NCBI GenBank assembly: GCA_029012525.1
Contig: JAQXMG010000015.1
Span: forward strand, 1-6,457
Origin: a bacterium
GTDB taxonomy: Bacteria > Bacillota_I > Bacilli_A > RF39 > UBA660
Length of the DNA stretch: 6,457 nucleotides
Direction: 5' to 3'
The position numbers and the translations under genes are program-made. Under the pieces are notes generated by a model. That model was not told the origin of the DNA and did no database searches. It saw only the letters and a program-made list of their open reading frames with translations. Positions 1 to 6,113 of this stretch are shown one piece after another. Numbering within the stretch: the first letter of the stretch is position 1; every line of letters begins with the position of its first letter.

Positions 1-708
1 TAATATTTCTTCTTTATTATTATCGATTCCTACAGCATCATAAACTGTATCTATTTTATCTTGTAAATCTTTTGATACATATTCAAAATTAAGTGCTTTA
101 TCTAAATCTTTTCTTTTTTCTTTGGTATTTTCATTACTTAATAAATCTTTTTCTTTTTTTATCTTAAATGCTCTTTCAAATATTTTTACAATATCATAAA
201 TAATAATTGCTAAACATGGTAAGACTACTACAACTAACCAGCCAAATTTGCTAACCATAAATTGTTGAATATAACCAGCTTTAGGAATTTTTAAAACTAC
301 TTTTCCTATTACATTTGAACTAGATACTGGACTTGTATCAGCAGTGTTATTAGCATCTCCTTTAGTATAATAAAAGTAATTACCATTTAATATTTCTTTT
401 TTGATAATACGATGAGTAATTGTTATACCTTTAGTCATATTGCCTTCAGAAACAAAAGTAATAACATCTCCTTCATCATACAAGTCATTTTTATCTTTAT
501 AAGTTATTACAATGTCACCTGCTTGTATTTTAGGAACCATACTTGTTGTTAAAATAGTATAAAAGTTTATTGGTATATCACCTAATCTATCTTGTTTTTT
601 ATATACATTTACTATAATCACATAAACTATTAATAATATAATGATTGCAACAAGTACATAAAATACAATATTTGATATCACCCTAGCAATTTTTTTTAAT
701 GCATTCAT
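1..708 (-). CDS. sipW: SipW-type (ER-type) signal peptidase I, 3' end outside the window
   Basis: Membrane serine protease that removes signal peptides from exported proteins. I translated 236 codons from ATG at 706-708; the frame is still open at base 1, so the C-terminus is missing. Residues 11-34 form an N-terminal membrane segment. Ser56 lies in TTSMVP, His99 in ITHRII, and Asp118 and Asp124 in GDANNTAD. Serine with histidine rather than lysine marks the SipW/ER-type branch of family S26. A second membrane segment lies at about 155-172, and at least 60 charged residues follow it, longer than a typical SipW of about 190 residues. GAAAGGG at 719-725 is the likely ribosome binding site. The gene follows the 731-1381 gene by 22 bases, so they are probably cotranscribed. 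Its likely substrates are the TasA-like proteins encoded just upstream. The family call is firm; the substrate assignment rests on context. Confidence 0.92.
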   Translation of the reverse strand, partial: MNALKKIARVISNIVFYVLVAIIILLIVYVIIVNVYKKQDRLGDIPINFYTILTTSMVPKIQAGDIVITYKDKNDLYDEGDVITFVSEGNMTKGITITHRIIKKEILNGNYFYYTKGDANNTADTSPVSSSNVIGKVVLKIPKAGYIQQFMVSKFGWLVVVVLPCLAIIIYDIVKIFERAFKIKKEKDLLSNENTKEKRKDLDKALNFEYVSKDLQDKIDTVYDAVGIDNNKEEIL

Positions 709-730
709 AAATAACAATCCCTTTCAAATT

Positions 731-1381
731 CTAATAAGCATCTACATTAACAAAGCAACTAAAAGTTTCTTCAATATCTTTTAATTCATATTTATCTGAT
801 AACCACATTTTAAATGTATAAGTCTTATTTATTTTTCCTGTTACAGTGTTTTTATATAAAAGTTTTGACCCCTCTCTAATAGTACTATCTGACAATTCTG
901 AAAAATTATTCACACTTTTGCCATTAATTAGAATTTCTTTACCATCTTCAACAAGATAAATTCTAACATATTTAGGATCAAGTGTTGTTATATTTGGAGT
1001 AAGAGATATTTCATAAGTTATTTTGGTTTTCTTTTTACTTTTTGAAGTAATTGCTACTCTAAATTTGAAATATTCATTATCTTTTGTCATCGATTTTCCA
1101 ACTAAATCAGAAGTTGGTGTTGCATCTACTATTTCTATATTTCTACTTCCTTCTTCAAATGAAAATAGTACTTTTCCTTCTTGAATATAATTATCAACTG
1201 GTAAACTATGATATCCTATTCTTGAAAATACAAGTGCTGGAAAAAAAGAACATAGTAAGACAAGAATTAATAAAAAAAGCCAAATCAAAATATGTTCTTT
1301 TCTTCTTATTAATAATTCATCGGCAACTTTATCGGCAATTTTAAGTTCTTTTTTATCAAAACTTCTATCATTTTTATCCAT
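731..1381 (-). CDS. Membrane-anchored TasA/camelysin-like paralogue, hypothetical surface protein
   Basis: A 216-residue protein with a charged N-terminal tail (residues 1-29), one strong membrane segment at about 30-53, and an extracellular domain. The domain matches the two neighbouring secreted proteins at several points: a Gly-Lys-Val start near 69, PTSD at 89-92, ITYEISLT at 121-128, VRIYL at 139-143, YTFKMW at 188-193 and a closing FVNVDAY. I therefore read it as a divergent TasA-like beta-sandwich paralogue. It lacks the short N-terminus and the small-residue cleavage site (SFAAY or SYAMY) of the other two, so it probably stays anchored. Its start has AAGGTAGGG at 1387-1395. It lies between the terminator after 1489 and sipW. 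A role as fibre base or anchor, like TapA in Bacillus, is inference. It could instead be a regulator or accessory membrane protein. Confidence 0.75.
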   Translation of the reverse strand: MDKNDRSFDKKELKIADKVADELLIRRKEHILIWLFLLILVLLCSFFPALVFSRIGYHSLPVDNYIQEGKVLFSFEEGSRNIEIVDATPTSDLVGKSMTKDNEYFKFRVAITSKSKKKTKITYEISLTPNITTLDPKYVRIYLVEDGKEILINGKSVNNFSELSDSTIREGSKLLYKNTVTGKINKTYTFKMWLSDKYELKDIEETFSCFVNVDAY

Positions 1382-1403
1382 AGTATCCCTACCTTATCAT
1401 ATA

Positions 1404-1430
1404 ATTATATATTACCATATATTTTGTTAA
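1404..1430 (-). promoter_or_regulatory. Candidate promoter for the 731-1381 gene and sipW
   Basis: On the minus strand TTAACA (1425-1430) and a perfect TATAAT (1404-1409) are separated by 15 bases, shorter than the ideal 17. A start near 1397 would leave a leader of about 16 bases holding the AAGGTAGGG site. The position just after a terminator fits a second transcription unit. In such AT-rich DNA a TATAAT can occur by chance, so this is tentative. Confidence 0.35.
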
Positions 1431-1446
1431 AAAAAAAGTAGTAAAT

Positions 1447-1478
1447 AAAAAAACATTACTATTTTTCATAGTAATGTT
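1447..1478 (-). terminator. Rho-independent terminator after the second TasA-like gene
   Basis: An 11-bp perfect stem (1452-1462 with 1468-1478, AACATTACTAT against ATAGTAATGTT) with a 5-base loop is followed on the minus strand by seven T (1453-1447; the last stem bases are part of this run). It begins about 10 bases after the stop codon at 1489-1491. It should end most transcripts carrying the two secreted paralogues before the anchored paralogue and sipW. Confidence 0.85.
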
Positions 1479-1488
1479 AATTATTTTA

Positions 1489-2163
1489 TTAAGCAGCTTG
1501 TGTAGCGTATGCTTTAATTTTGAATGAATAACTTTCTGAAGTTGTTTGATTAGAATGAACATCTCCAGCACTTGTATCAGTTGTAGGTAAATCATAGTTT
1601 TCATCAACCCACATCTTCATTTCATAAGTAACGATTCCACTAGTTGTAAAAGATCCTTTATCTAATAAATAATTAGTAACTGTTGTATTTGATAAAGTTC
1701 CAGCATCAGCTGCGAATGAACTAACAAGTACACCAGTAGTAGCAGTTCCTTTTACATAAGAAGCAGATCCTGTTCCTACTTTCTTAGTTAAATTAACTTT
1801 AACTTCGCCATCTTCTAAAGTTGAAGTATCTTTTGCCATACCAACTTCATAATTAATTGTTGTTGTTCCACTTAATGTAGCAGAAACATAGAATCTTAAT
1901 ACTTCAGCACTTTTTAATCCTTCTGCATCAGTCATTGGATATTGATTAGTTAAAGTAATAGTTTGTTTGTCAATTAATACACCATTTACTGTTTCACCTT
2001 GAGTAGGATCAATAGTAACTGAAATACTACCAGTAGTGATAACATTTTCTTTAGTTCCTGTACCTGTAAATGTATACATTGCATATGAAACACCAACAAC
2101 TACTAAAACTAGAACTAATACTCCAATAATTGAAAGTACTAATGTTTTTTTATTACTGTCCAT
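1489..2163 (-). CDS. Secreted TasA/camelysin-like protein with SipW-cognate signal peptide (second gene)
   Basis: A 224-residue protein with a short lysine-bearing N-terminus, a hydrophobic core at about 8-25 and a VSYAMYTFTG boundary, then NVITTGSISVTI at 40-51. This is the pattern of SipW-cognate signal peptides in TasA and camelysin-type proteins. Cleavage is expected near residues 28-29, giving a mature protein of about 195 residues rich in Thr, Ser, Gly and Ala with no cysteine. Core landmarks shared with the neighbours are INYEVG (103-108), VKVNLTK (121-127), YEMKMWVDENY (180-190) and YSFKIKAYA (212-220). The start has AAGGAGGAA at 2168-2176, 4-6 bases before ATG. It lies 44 bases after the first paralogue with no terminator between, so the two form one transcript that ends at 1447-1478. 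A matrix-fibre or surface-layer subunit is the likely role. Camelysin-type protease activity is possible but no catalytic residues can be named. Confidence 0.85.
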   Translation of the reverse strand: MDSNKKTLVLSIIGVLVLVLVVVGVSYAMYTFTGTGTKENVITTGSISVTIDPTQGETVNGVLIDKQTITLTNQYPMTDAEGLKSAEVLRFYVSATLSGTTTINYEVGMAKDTSTLEDGEVKVNLTKKVGTGSASYVKGTATTGVLVSSFAADAGTLSNTTVTNYLLDKGSFTTSGIVTYEMKMWVDENYDLPTTDTSAGDVHSNQTTSESYSFKIKAYATQAA

Positions 2164-2207
2164 AATATTCCTCCTTCTAAATTTTTTTTAACTGTTTTTA
2201 AATAAAA

Positions 2208-2831
2208 TTATTTACCAATTGGTTTTACAGCTGAATCAACGTTAACAAAGATTTTATAATTTTGTCCTTGAGTAACTGTTGCAGCAGAATCAACCCAAAT
2301 TCTTAAGTTATATTTAGTAGTTGCATTTGCAGCATTTCCGCTTACAAAATTAACTGTTTCAGTATGAATAACATCAGAACCAGTTCTTAATCCTTTATTT
2401 TGTCCAACAACTGTACTCATTAATTTTGGCTCAAATACAGCAGTTTCAGTTCCTAAATCACCTTTTGTTAGATAAATTTTTACTGCTGAATCTGCTAAAT
2501 TTGATGCACCATCTTTAGTAACACTAATTTCATAAGGTACTGTTACAGTTCCACTTGCTGTTGCTGCAACTGTGAATGAAAATACTTTTCCAGCTTCAGT
2601 CCAAACTTTTGCAGTATCATCTGCAACTGGTAATGCATTTTCTAAAAGAATACCATTTGTTGGTTCTGTATAACTCATAGTGATTGTACCTGTACTAATT
2701 GTATTAGCTTCATTAGAAGTTGTAGACAAAGTATAAGCTGCAAATGAAATTCCTACTACAGCAACAAGTAAAATTGCAACTCCTAAAACTGATAAGAACA
2801 CCTTTCTTGAATTGTTTTCTTCACCCATCAT
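2208..2831 (-). CDS. Secreted TasA/camelysin-like protein with SipW-cognate signal peptide (first gene)
   Basis: A 207-residue protein. Residues 1-10 are polar and 11-29 hydrophobic; GISFAAYTLS marks the expected cleavage at about residues 31-32, followed by ANTISTGTITMSY. This layout resembles the TasA signal, where WAA precedes the mature N-terminus. The mature part (about 175 residues) is rich in Ala, Thr, Ser and Val and has no cysteine. Landmarks shared with both neighbours are YEISVT (100-105), VKIYLTK (117-123), YNLRIWVD (174-181) and YKIFVNVD (192-199). It is the first gene of its transcript, with promoter at 2858-2886 and a strong AAAGGAGG at 2841-2848, 9 bases before ATG at 2831. 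A second ATG follows at once (2826-2828) and could also serve. It is probably an abundant exported subunit processed by the SipW encoded downstream. Function beyond the family is not shown by the sequence. Confidence 0.85.
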   Translation of the reverse strand: MMGEENNSRKVFLSVLGVAILLVAVVGISFAAYTLSTTSNEANTISTGTITMSYTEPTNGILLENALPVADDTAKVWTEAGKVFSFTVAATASGTVTVPYEISVTKDGASNLADSAVKIYLTKGDLGTETAVFEPKLMSTVVGQNKGLRTGSDVIHTETVNFVSGNAANATTKYNLRIWVDSAATVTQGQNYKIFVNVDSAVKPIGK

Positions 2832-2857
2832 TTTTTCTATCCTCCTTTACAATAAAA

Positions 2858-2886
2858 ATCATACTATATTTTAAAATTTAAAGCAA
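2858..2886 (-). promoter_or_regulatory. Promoter of the TasA-like gene pair
   Basis: Minus-strand TTGCTT (2881-2886), a 17-base spacer and TATGAT (2858-2863, five of six matches to consensus) lie just after the tatD stop. The start would be near 2851, giving a leader of about 20 bases that carries AAAGGAGG at 2841-2848. I saw no clear terminator between tatD and this promoter, so some readthrough is possible. Confidence 0.65.
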
Positions 2887-2906
2887 TAGTTTTTTTTAAA
2901 ATTATA

Positions 2907-3674
2907 CTAATTTTTCATATTTTTTACTTTTATATTAAAAATATCTAATGTGTTTTTTAATAATATTTTTTGCATTTGTTTTTCGCTTAATTTTTTTATA
3001 TTTCCTACATAATCTGAAATTATTTTTATATTTTTTGGTTCATTTTTGCATCCTCTATAAGGAGATAAATATGGACTATCTGTTTCTAAAACAATATCTT
3101 TTATATCAATTTTTTCTACTACATCTTTTAAATTGCTATTTTTAAAAGTTACAACGCCACCAATTCCTAATTTAAATCCTATGTTTATATATTCTTTGGC
3201 GGTTTCTAAACTTCCAGAAAAACAATGAATAACACCGGTAACTTTATTTTCCTTTAATATGTTATAAGTATCAAAAGTTGCATCTCGTGAGTGAATAACA
3301 ACAGGTAAATGATATTTTTTTGCCAACTCTAATTGCTTTTTTAATAACCAAATTTGTTTTTCTTTAGTTTCTTTTCCATAATGATAATCAAGCCCTATTT
3401 CACCTATTCCTACCACTTTTTTACTGTTTTCAACTATTTGATTTTCTAATAATTTTATATCTTCTTCAGTAATGATATCAGCATACTCTGGATGAAACCC
3501 TAATGTAATATATACTTCTTCATATTTTTTTGATAACTCAATATCACATAAGTTATTTTCTTTGTTAGTACCACCTGTTATAAAATAATTAACATCAGAA
3601 ACCTTTGCTCTTTTTATTACTTCATCAATATTATAATCTTCATTTGATAAGTGTAAATGAGTATCTATATACAT
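2907..3674 (-). CDS. tatD: TatD-family metal-dependent deoxyribonuclease
   Basis: A 255-residue TIM-barrel hydrolase of the TatD family, whose members are metal-dependent cytoplasmic DNases (3'-5' exonuclease activity in E. coli TatD). All expected metal and active-site motifs are visible in order: DTHLH (His6, His8), GFHPE (His61), GEIGLDY with Glu92 and Asp96, HSRD (His128), HCFSG (His150) and ETDSPYL (Glu197, Asp199), followed by the family's PYRGCKNEP segment at 205-213. Length is normal for the family. The start has AAAGGAA at 3682-3688. tatD (yabD) commonly follows metG in Bacillota, as in B. subtilis; here a 45-codon ORF and a promoter lie between them, so it is probably transcribed from 3888-3916 through the weak hairpin at 3692-3717 rather than from the metG T-box. 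Confidence 0.95.
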   Translation of the reverse strand: MYIDTHLHLSNEDYNIDEVIKRAKVSDVNYFITGGTNKENNLCDIELSKKYEEVYITLGFHPEYADIITEEDIKLLENQIVENSKKVVGIGEIGLDYHYGKETKEKQIWLLKKQLELAKKYHLPVVIHSRDATFDTYNILKENKVTGVIHCFSGSLETAKEYINIGFKLGIGGVVTFKNSNLKDVVEKIDIKDIVLETDSPYLSPYRGCKNEPKNIKIISDYVGNIKKLSEKQMQKILLKNTLDIFNIKVKNMKN

Positions 3675-3691
3675 AAAAAAATTCCTTTCTT

Positions 3692-3717
3692 ATAAAATAG
3701 AGTCTTAAAAAAGACTC
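3692..3717 (-). terminator. Short hairpin after the 45-codon ORF, possible partial terminator
   Basis: A 7-bp perfect stem (GAGTCTT with AAGACTC, 3700-3706 and 3711-3717) with a 4-base loop is followed on the minus strand by TATTTTAT. It begins within the TGA stop of the small ORF and lies 25 bases before tatD. The stem is short and the T-run interrupted, so it may be an attenuator or a processing site rather than a full terminator. Confidence 0.5.
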
Positions 3718-3853
3718 AAAGCTTAAAAATAGTAAAAATTAATAAACCACTATAAATTAAATCAAGTATAGTTCCATACATTAAAACAGGAACTATTAAT
3801 AATATAAAAAATACAATAAATATAGATACTACAGATTTTCTTTTTATTATCAT
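3716..3853 (-). CDS. Small hydrophobic membrane protein, 45 residues
   Basis: ATG at 3851-3853 through TGA at 3716-3718 encodes 45 residues beginning MIIKRKSVVS. A basic N-terminus precedes a hydrophobic stretch at about 8-24; a Gly/Asp break near 27-31 is followed by a second hydrophobic stretch at about 29-43, so one or two membrane passes are likely. I recognise no family. Support for a real gene comes from context: AAAAGGAGAA with GGAG at 3860-3863, 6 bases before ATG; a promoter at 3888-3916 spaced for a short leader; and a hairpin starting at the stop codon. Hydrophobic peptides can arise by chance in T-rich DNA, which keeps confidence moderate. It sits between metG and tatD, usually close neighbours in Bacillota. 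No function can be assigned. Confidence 0.6.
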   Translation of the reverse strand: MIIKRKSVVSIFIVFFILLIVPVLMYGTILDLIYSGLLIFTIFKL

Positions 3854-3887
3854 AAAATTCTCCTTTTCTCTATAAAACTGCACTTTA

Positions 3888-3916
3888 ATTATAGATGTGT
3901 TTTTCTATAAAAACAA
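3888..3916 (-). promoter_or_regulatory. Promoter for the small ORF and probably tatD
   Basis: Minus-strand TTGTTT (3911-3916), a 17-base spacer and a perfect TATAAT (3888-3893). The start would be near 3881, about 28 bases before the small ORF. The -35 box lies inside the T-rich tail of the metG terminator. Confidence 0.6.
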
Positions 3917-3955
3917 AGAAAAAGTAATGTTTTTTTCTATTTTACATTACTTTTT
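3906..3955 (-). terminator. Rho-independent terminator of the dut-metG transcript
   Basis: A 12-bp perfect stem (3919-3930 with 3944-3955; AAAAAGTAATGT against ACATTACTTTTT) with a 13-base loop is followed on the minus strand by a T-rich stretch interrupted by single C and G. It starts 7 bases after the metG stop at 3962-3964. The long loop makes it less ideal than the hairpin at 1447-1478. Confidence 0.75.
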
Positions 3956-3961
3956 ACATTT

Positions 3962-5482
3962 TTAATCAATTCTATTAAATAAAATCTCTTTTTGACCTAA
4001 TTTATGATTATTTTCTAAACAACCAAAATATAAAGTATCATAAGTTGTTTTATCAGTATTTAATTGTCTAAAGATATTATCTGCTGTTTCTGGCATAAAG
4101 CATTTTAGAAAAATACTGCAAATTCTTATTGACTCTAAAATATTATATAAAACAGTTTCTAATTCTTCGTATTTTTCTTCTTTAGCAAGTATCCATGGCA
4201 TTTCTACATCAATATATTTATTGCATTTTCTTAAAATATCAAAGATATTATCTAATGCATTACTTACATCTAATTGTTCCATATTTGCTTCTACTTTTTG
4301 CTTTAAAGTATTAACATCATCAATTAGTTGTTTACTTGGTTCATCATTTTTATTAGGATTTTTTATTATTCCATCAAAATACTTTTCTGACATTGAAATT
4401 GTTCTATTTAAAAGATTACCAAGAGTATTTGCAAGATCAGTATTAGTTCTTTGTTTTAATGCTTCTTCTGAAAAATTACCATCGCTTCCAAGAGGTACTT
4501 CTCTTAAAGCAAAGTATCTTACTGCATCAACACCATAAGTATTTATATATTCTCTTGGATCTTTATAATTTCCTAAAGATTTAGAAATTTTGTCGCCATT
4601 TATTTTTAACCAACCATGTCCAAATACTCCTTTTGGAAGTGGCAAATCAAGTGCCATAAGAAGCGCAGGCCAAATAATGGTATGAAATCTTACAATTTCT
4701 TTTCCAACTAAATGAAGATCTGCAGGCCAATATTTTTTAAAATTAGAATCATCATCACTTAAATAACCTAAAGCTGTTATGTAATTAGTTAAAGCATCAA
4801 TCCAAACATATATAACATGTTTAGGATCAAAATCAACTGGTATTCCCCAAGAAAATGTTGTTCTTGATACACATAAATCTTCCAATCCTTTATTTAAAAA
4901 GTTGTTAACCATTTCATTTTTTCTAGATTCAGGAAGAATAAAGTCTTTTTGTTCTTCAAAAAGTTTTTTAATCCTTTCTTCATATTTGCTTAGGCGGAAA
5001 AAATAACTTTGTTCTTTTACTAAAGAAACTTCTCTACCACAATCAGGACATTTACCATCTACAAGTTGCGATTTAGTCCAATATGACTCACAAGGTGTAC
5101 AATACATTCCTTCATATTCTCCAAGATAAATATCTCCTTGTTCATAAAGTTTACTAAATATTTTTTTAACAGTAGCAACATGATAATCATCTGTTGTTCT
5201 AATAAATTTATCATAACTAATATTTAAAGATTTCCATAAATCCTTAGCATTTTCTACTATTTCATCAACGTATTCTTTTGGTGTAACACCTTTTTCTTTA
5301 GCTTTATTTTCTATTTTTAAACCATGTTCATCTGAACCTGTTAAGAAAAAAACATCATAACCTTGTAATCTTTTAAACCTTGCTATTGAATCAGCAATTA
5401 TAGTTGTATAACAATGTCCAATGTGAAAATTTGCACTTGGATAATAAATTGGTGTTGTTATATAATATTTTTTATTATTCAT
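3962..5482 (-). CDS. metG: Methionyl-tRNA synthetase, short form without C-terminal tRNA-binding domain
   Basis: Cytoplasmic class I synthetase that charges tRNA-Met, including the initiator. The 506 residues show the HIGH signature as HIGH (20-23), a zinc-type connective insert with Cys128, Cys131, Cys145 and Cys148, the conserved region around VIYVWIDALTNY (223-234), KISKS (298-302) as the KMSKS signature, and a helical anticodon-binding domain to the end. The protein ends at KLGQKEILFNRID, where longer enzymes (for example B. subtilis, about 660 residues) continue into an OB-fold tRNA-binding domain; that domain is absent. ATG at 5480-5482 has AAGGAGG at 5489-5495, which lies inside the preceding coding region. 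The gene overlaps that reading frame by 8 bases, implying translational coupling. Expression is expected to rise on methionine or charged tRNA-Met shortage through the T-box at 5980-6208. Confidence 0.97.
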   Translation of the reverse strand: MNNKKYYITTPIYYPSANFHIGHCYTTIIADSIARFKRLQGYDVFFLTGSDEHGLKIENKAKEKGVTPKEYVDEIVENAKDLWKSLNISYDKFIRTTDDYHVATVKKIFSKLYEQGDIYLGEYEGMYCTPCESYWTKSQLVDGKCPDCGREVSLVKEQSYFFRLSKYEERIKKLFEEQKDFILPESRKNEMVNNFLNKGLEDLCVSRTTFSWGIPVDFDPKHVIYVWIDALTNYITALGYLSDDDSNFKKYWPADLHLVGKEIVRFHTIIWPALLMALDLPLPKGVFGHGWLKINGDKISKSLGNYKDPREYINTYGVDAVRYFALREVPLGSDGNFSEEALKQRTNTDLANTLGNLLNRTISMSEKYFDGIIKNPNKNDEPSKQLIDDVNTLKQKVEANMEQLDVSNALDNIFDILRKCNKYIDVEMPWILAKEEKYEELETVLYNILESIRICSIFLKCFMPETADNIFRQLNTDKTTYDTLYFGCLENNHKLGQKEILFNRID

Positions 5483-5966
5483 GATCTACCTCCTTAGTAG
5501 TACTTCCTATACCACCACATCTTACTTTATTTATTTCTTCTTCATTATCTATTGTTAAATATTTTATAAAAATACCCTGACATATTTTATCAAACTTTTT
5601 AACTTCATAAAGTTTATCACCTTCATTTTTCAGACAAATCCACATATGTCCTTCATTATCAGGATTATTATAGTAATCTTTATCTATAACTCCAACTTGA
5701 TTACACATTCTTATATTATATTTAAATCCCATACTACTTCTTACAATAAGAAATAATACTTCATCACTTTCCATATTAACTTTTACTCCTGTTGGAATTT
5801 TTATGGTTTCGCCTGGATTTAAAGTAAAATCTATTAATGATGAAAAATCATATCCTGCACTACATTTTGTACTTCTTTTTGGTAATTGGTACTCTTCATA
5901 TAATTTTATATCATCTGTTACATCTTTTTTAAATCTTTCAAAACTAATTTTTTCAAAATATCTCAT
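5475..5966 (-). CDS. dut: dUTPase-family nucleotidohydrolase (dUTP diphosphatase)
   Basis: The family hydrolyses dUTP to dUMP and pyrophosphate, keeping uracil out of DNA and supplying the dTMP precursor. The 163-residue protein carries the five trimeric dUTPase motifs: AGYDFSS (37-43), RSSMG (76-80), GVIDKDYYN with Asp95 (92-100), the Gln130-Gly131 motif IV region, and GGIGSTTKE (151-159). Motif V has Ile where Phe is usual. Its fourth motif is weak compared with GDRIAQ-type versions, and a PDNEGHMW insert follows motif III, so substrate range could differ (another dNTP is possible). I chose ATG at 5964-5966 because AAGGAGG stands 6 bases upstream; the in-frame extension to a GTG at 6029 lies inside the T-box and is not credible. 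The stop overlaps metG by 8 bases. It sits between the methionine T-box and metG and so should share that control. Confidence 0.87.
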   Translation of the reverse strand: MRYFEKISFERFKKDVTDDIKLYEEYQLPKRSTKCSAGYDFSSLIDFTLNPGETIKIPTGVKVNMESDEVLFLIVRSSMGFKYNIRMCNQVGVIDKDYYNNPDNEGHMWICLKNEGDKLYEVKKFDKICQGIFIKYLTIDNEEEINKVRCGGIGSTTKEVDHE

Positions 5967-5972
5967 AATATT

Positions 5973-5979
5973 CCTCCTT
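5973..5979 (-). promoter_or_regulatory. Ribosome binding site that fixes the dut start
   Basis: AAGGAGG, 6 bases before ATG at 5966, placed immediately after the T-run of the leader terminator. It excludes the longer reading from GTG at 6029. Confidence 0.85.
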
Positions 5980-5980
5980 A

Positions 5981-6018
5981 AATAAAAAATATTCTTCCTC
6001 AATAAGGACGAATATTTT
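5981..6018 (-). terminator. T-box leader terminator
   Basis: AAAATATTC (6010-6018) pairs with GAATATTTT (5986-5994); after one G/A mismatch, TCCT (6005-6008) pairs with AGGA (5996-5999) around a 5-base loop, and T-rich sequence follows. It shares UCGUCCU with the antiterminator, so the two folds exclude each other. Confidence 0.9.
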
Positions 6019-6032
6019 CGTGGTACCACCTT
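6004..6032 (-). promoter_or_regulatory. T-box antiterminator with UGGUACC bulge
   Basis: AAGG (6029-6032) pairs with CCTT (6004-6007) and ACGA (6018-6021) with TCGT (6008-6011), leaving the canonical 7-base bulge UGGUACC (6022-6028). UGGU would pair with the ACCA end of uncharged tRNA-Met and stabilise this fold over the terminator. Confidence 0.9.
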
Positions 6033-6113
6033 AATTTATAAGTTAATACTTATCTTAAGCCATTAACGCTGGCAAACGTATTTATTTACCTATCAATAAA
6101 TCTGTTTAGAAAC

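Noticed and set aside
1084..1344. 86-codon plus-strand reading frame
   Set aside because: It lies opposite the anchored paralogue, is Leu/Phe-rich low-complexity reading of A/T DNA, and has no family features.
1389..1607. 72-codon minus-strand frame overlapping the end of the second TasA-like gene
   Set aside because: It is a shifted reading of the TasA-like coding region that runs through the terminator hairpin.
2893..2916. A/T inverted repeat across the tatD stop (AAAATTA with TAATTTT)
   Set aside because: It has no G/C pairs and is followed by A rather than T on the transcribed strand, so it does not qualify as a terminator.
2948..3145. 65-codon plus-strand frame
   Set aside because: It is antisense to tatD, which has all its motifs; the product is chance hydrophobic sequence.
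1452..3955. Shared CATTACT/AGTAATG words in the hairpins at 1452-1478 and 3919-3955
   Set aside because: The arms are in opposite order and only about eight bases agree; in sequence this AT-rich it is likely chance rather than a dispersed repeat.
4221..4538. 105-codon plus-strand frame
   Set aside because: It is antisense to the anticodon-binding part of metG and has no recognisable features.
5803..5985. 60-codon plus-strand frame
   Set aside because: It is antisense to the dUTPase gene and has no convincing ribosome binding site.
5967..6029. N-terminal extension of the dUTPase from a GTG at 6029
   Set aside because: The GTG is part of the T-box bulge sequence, the extension crosses the terminator hairpin, and a strong ribosome binding site serves the ATG at 5966.
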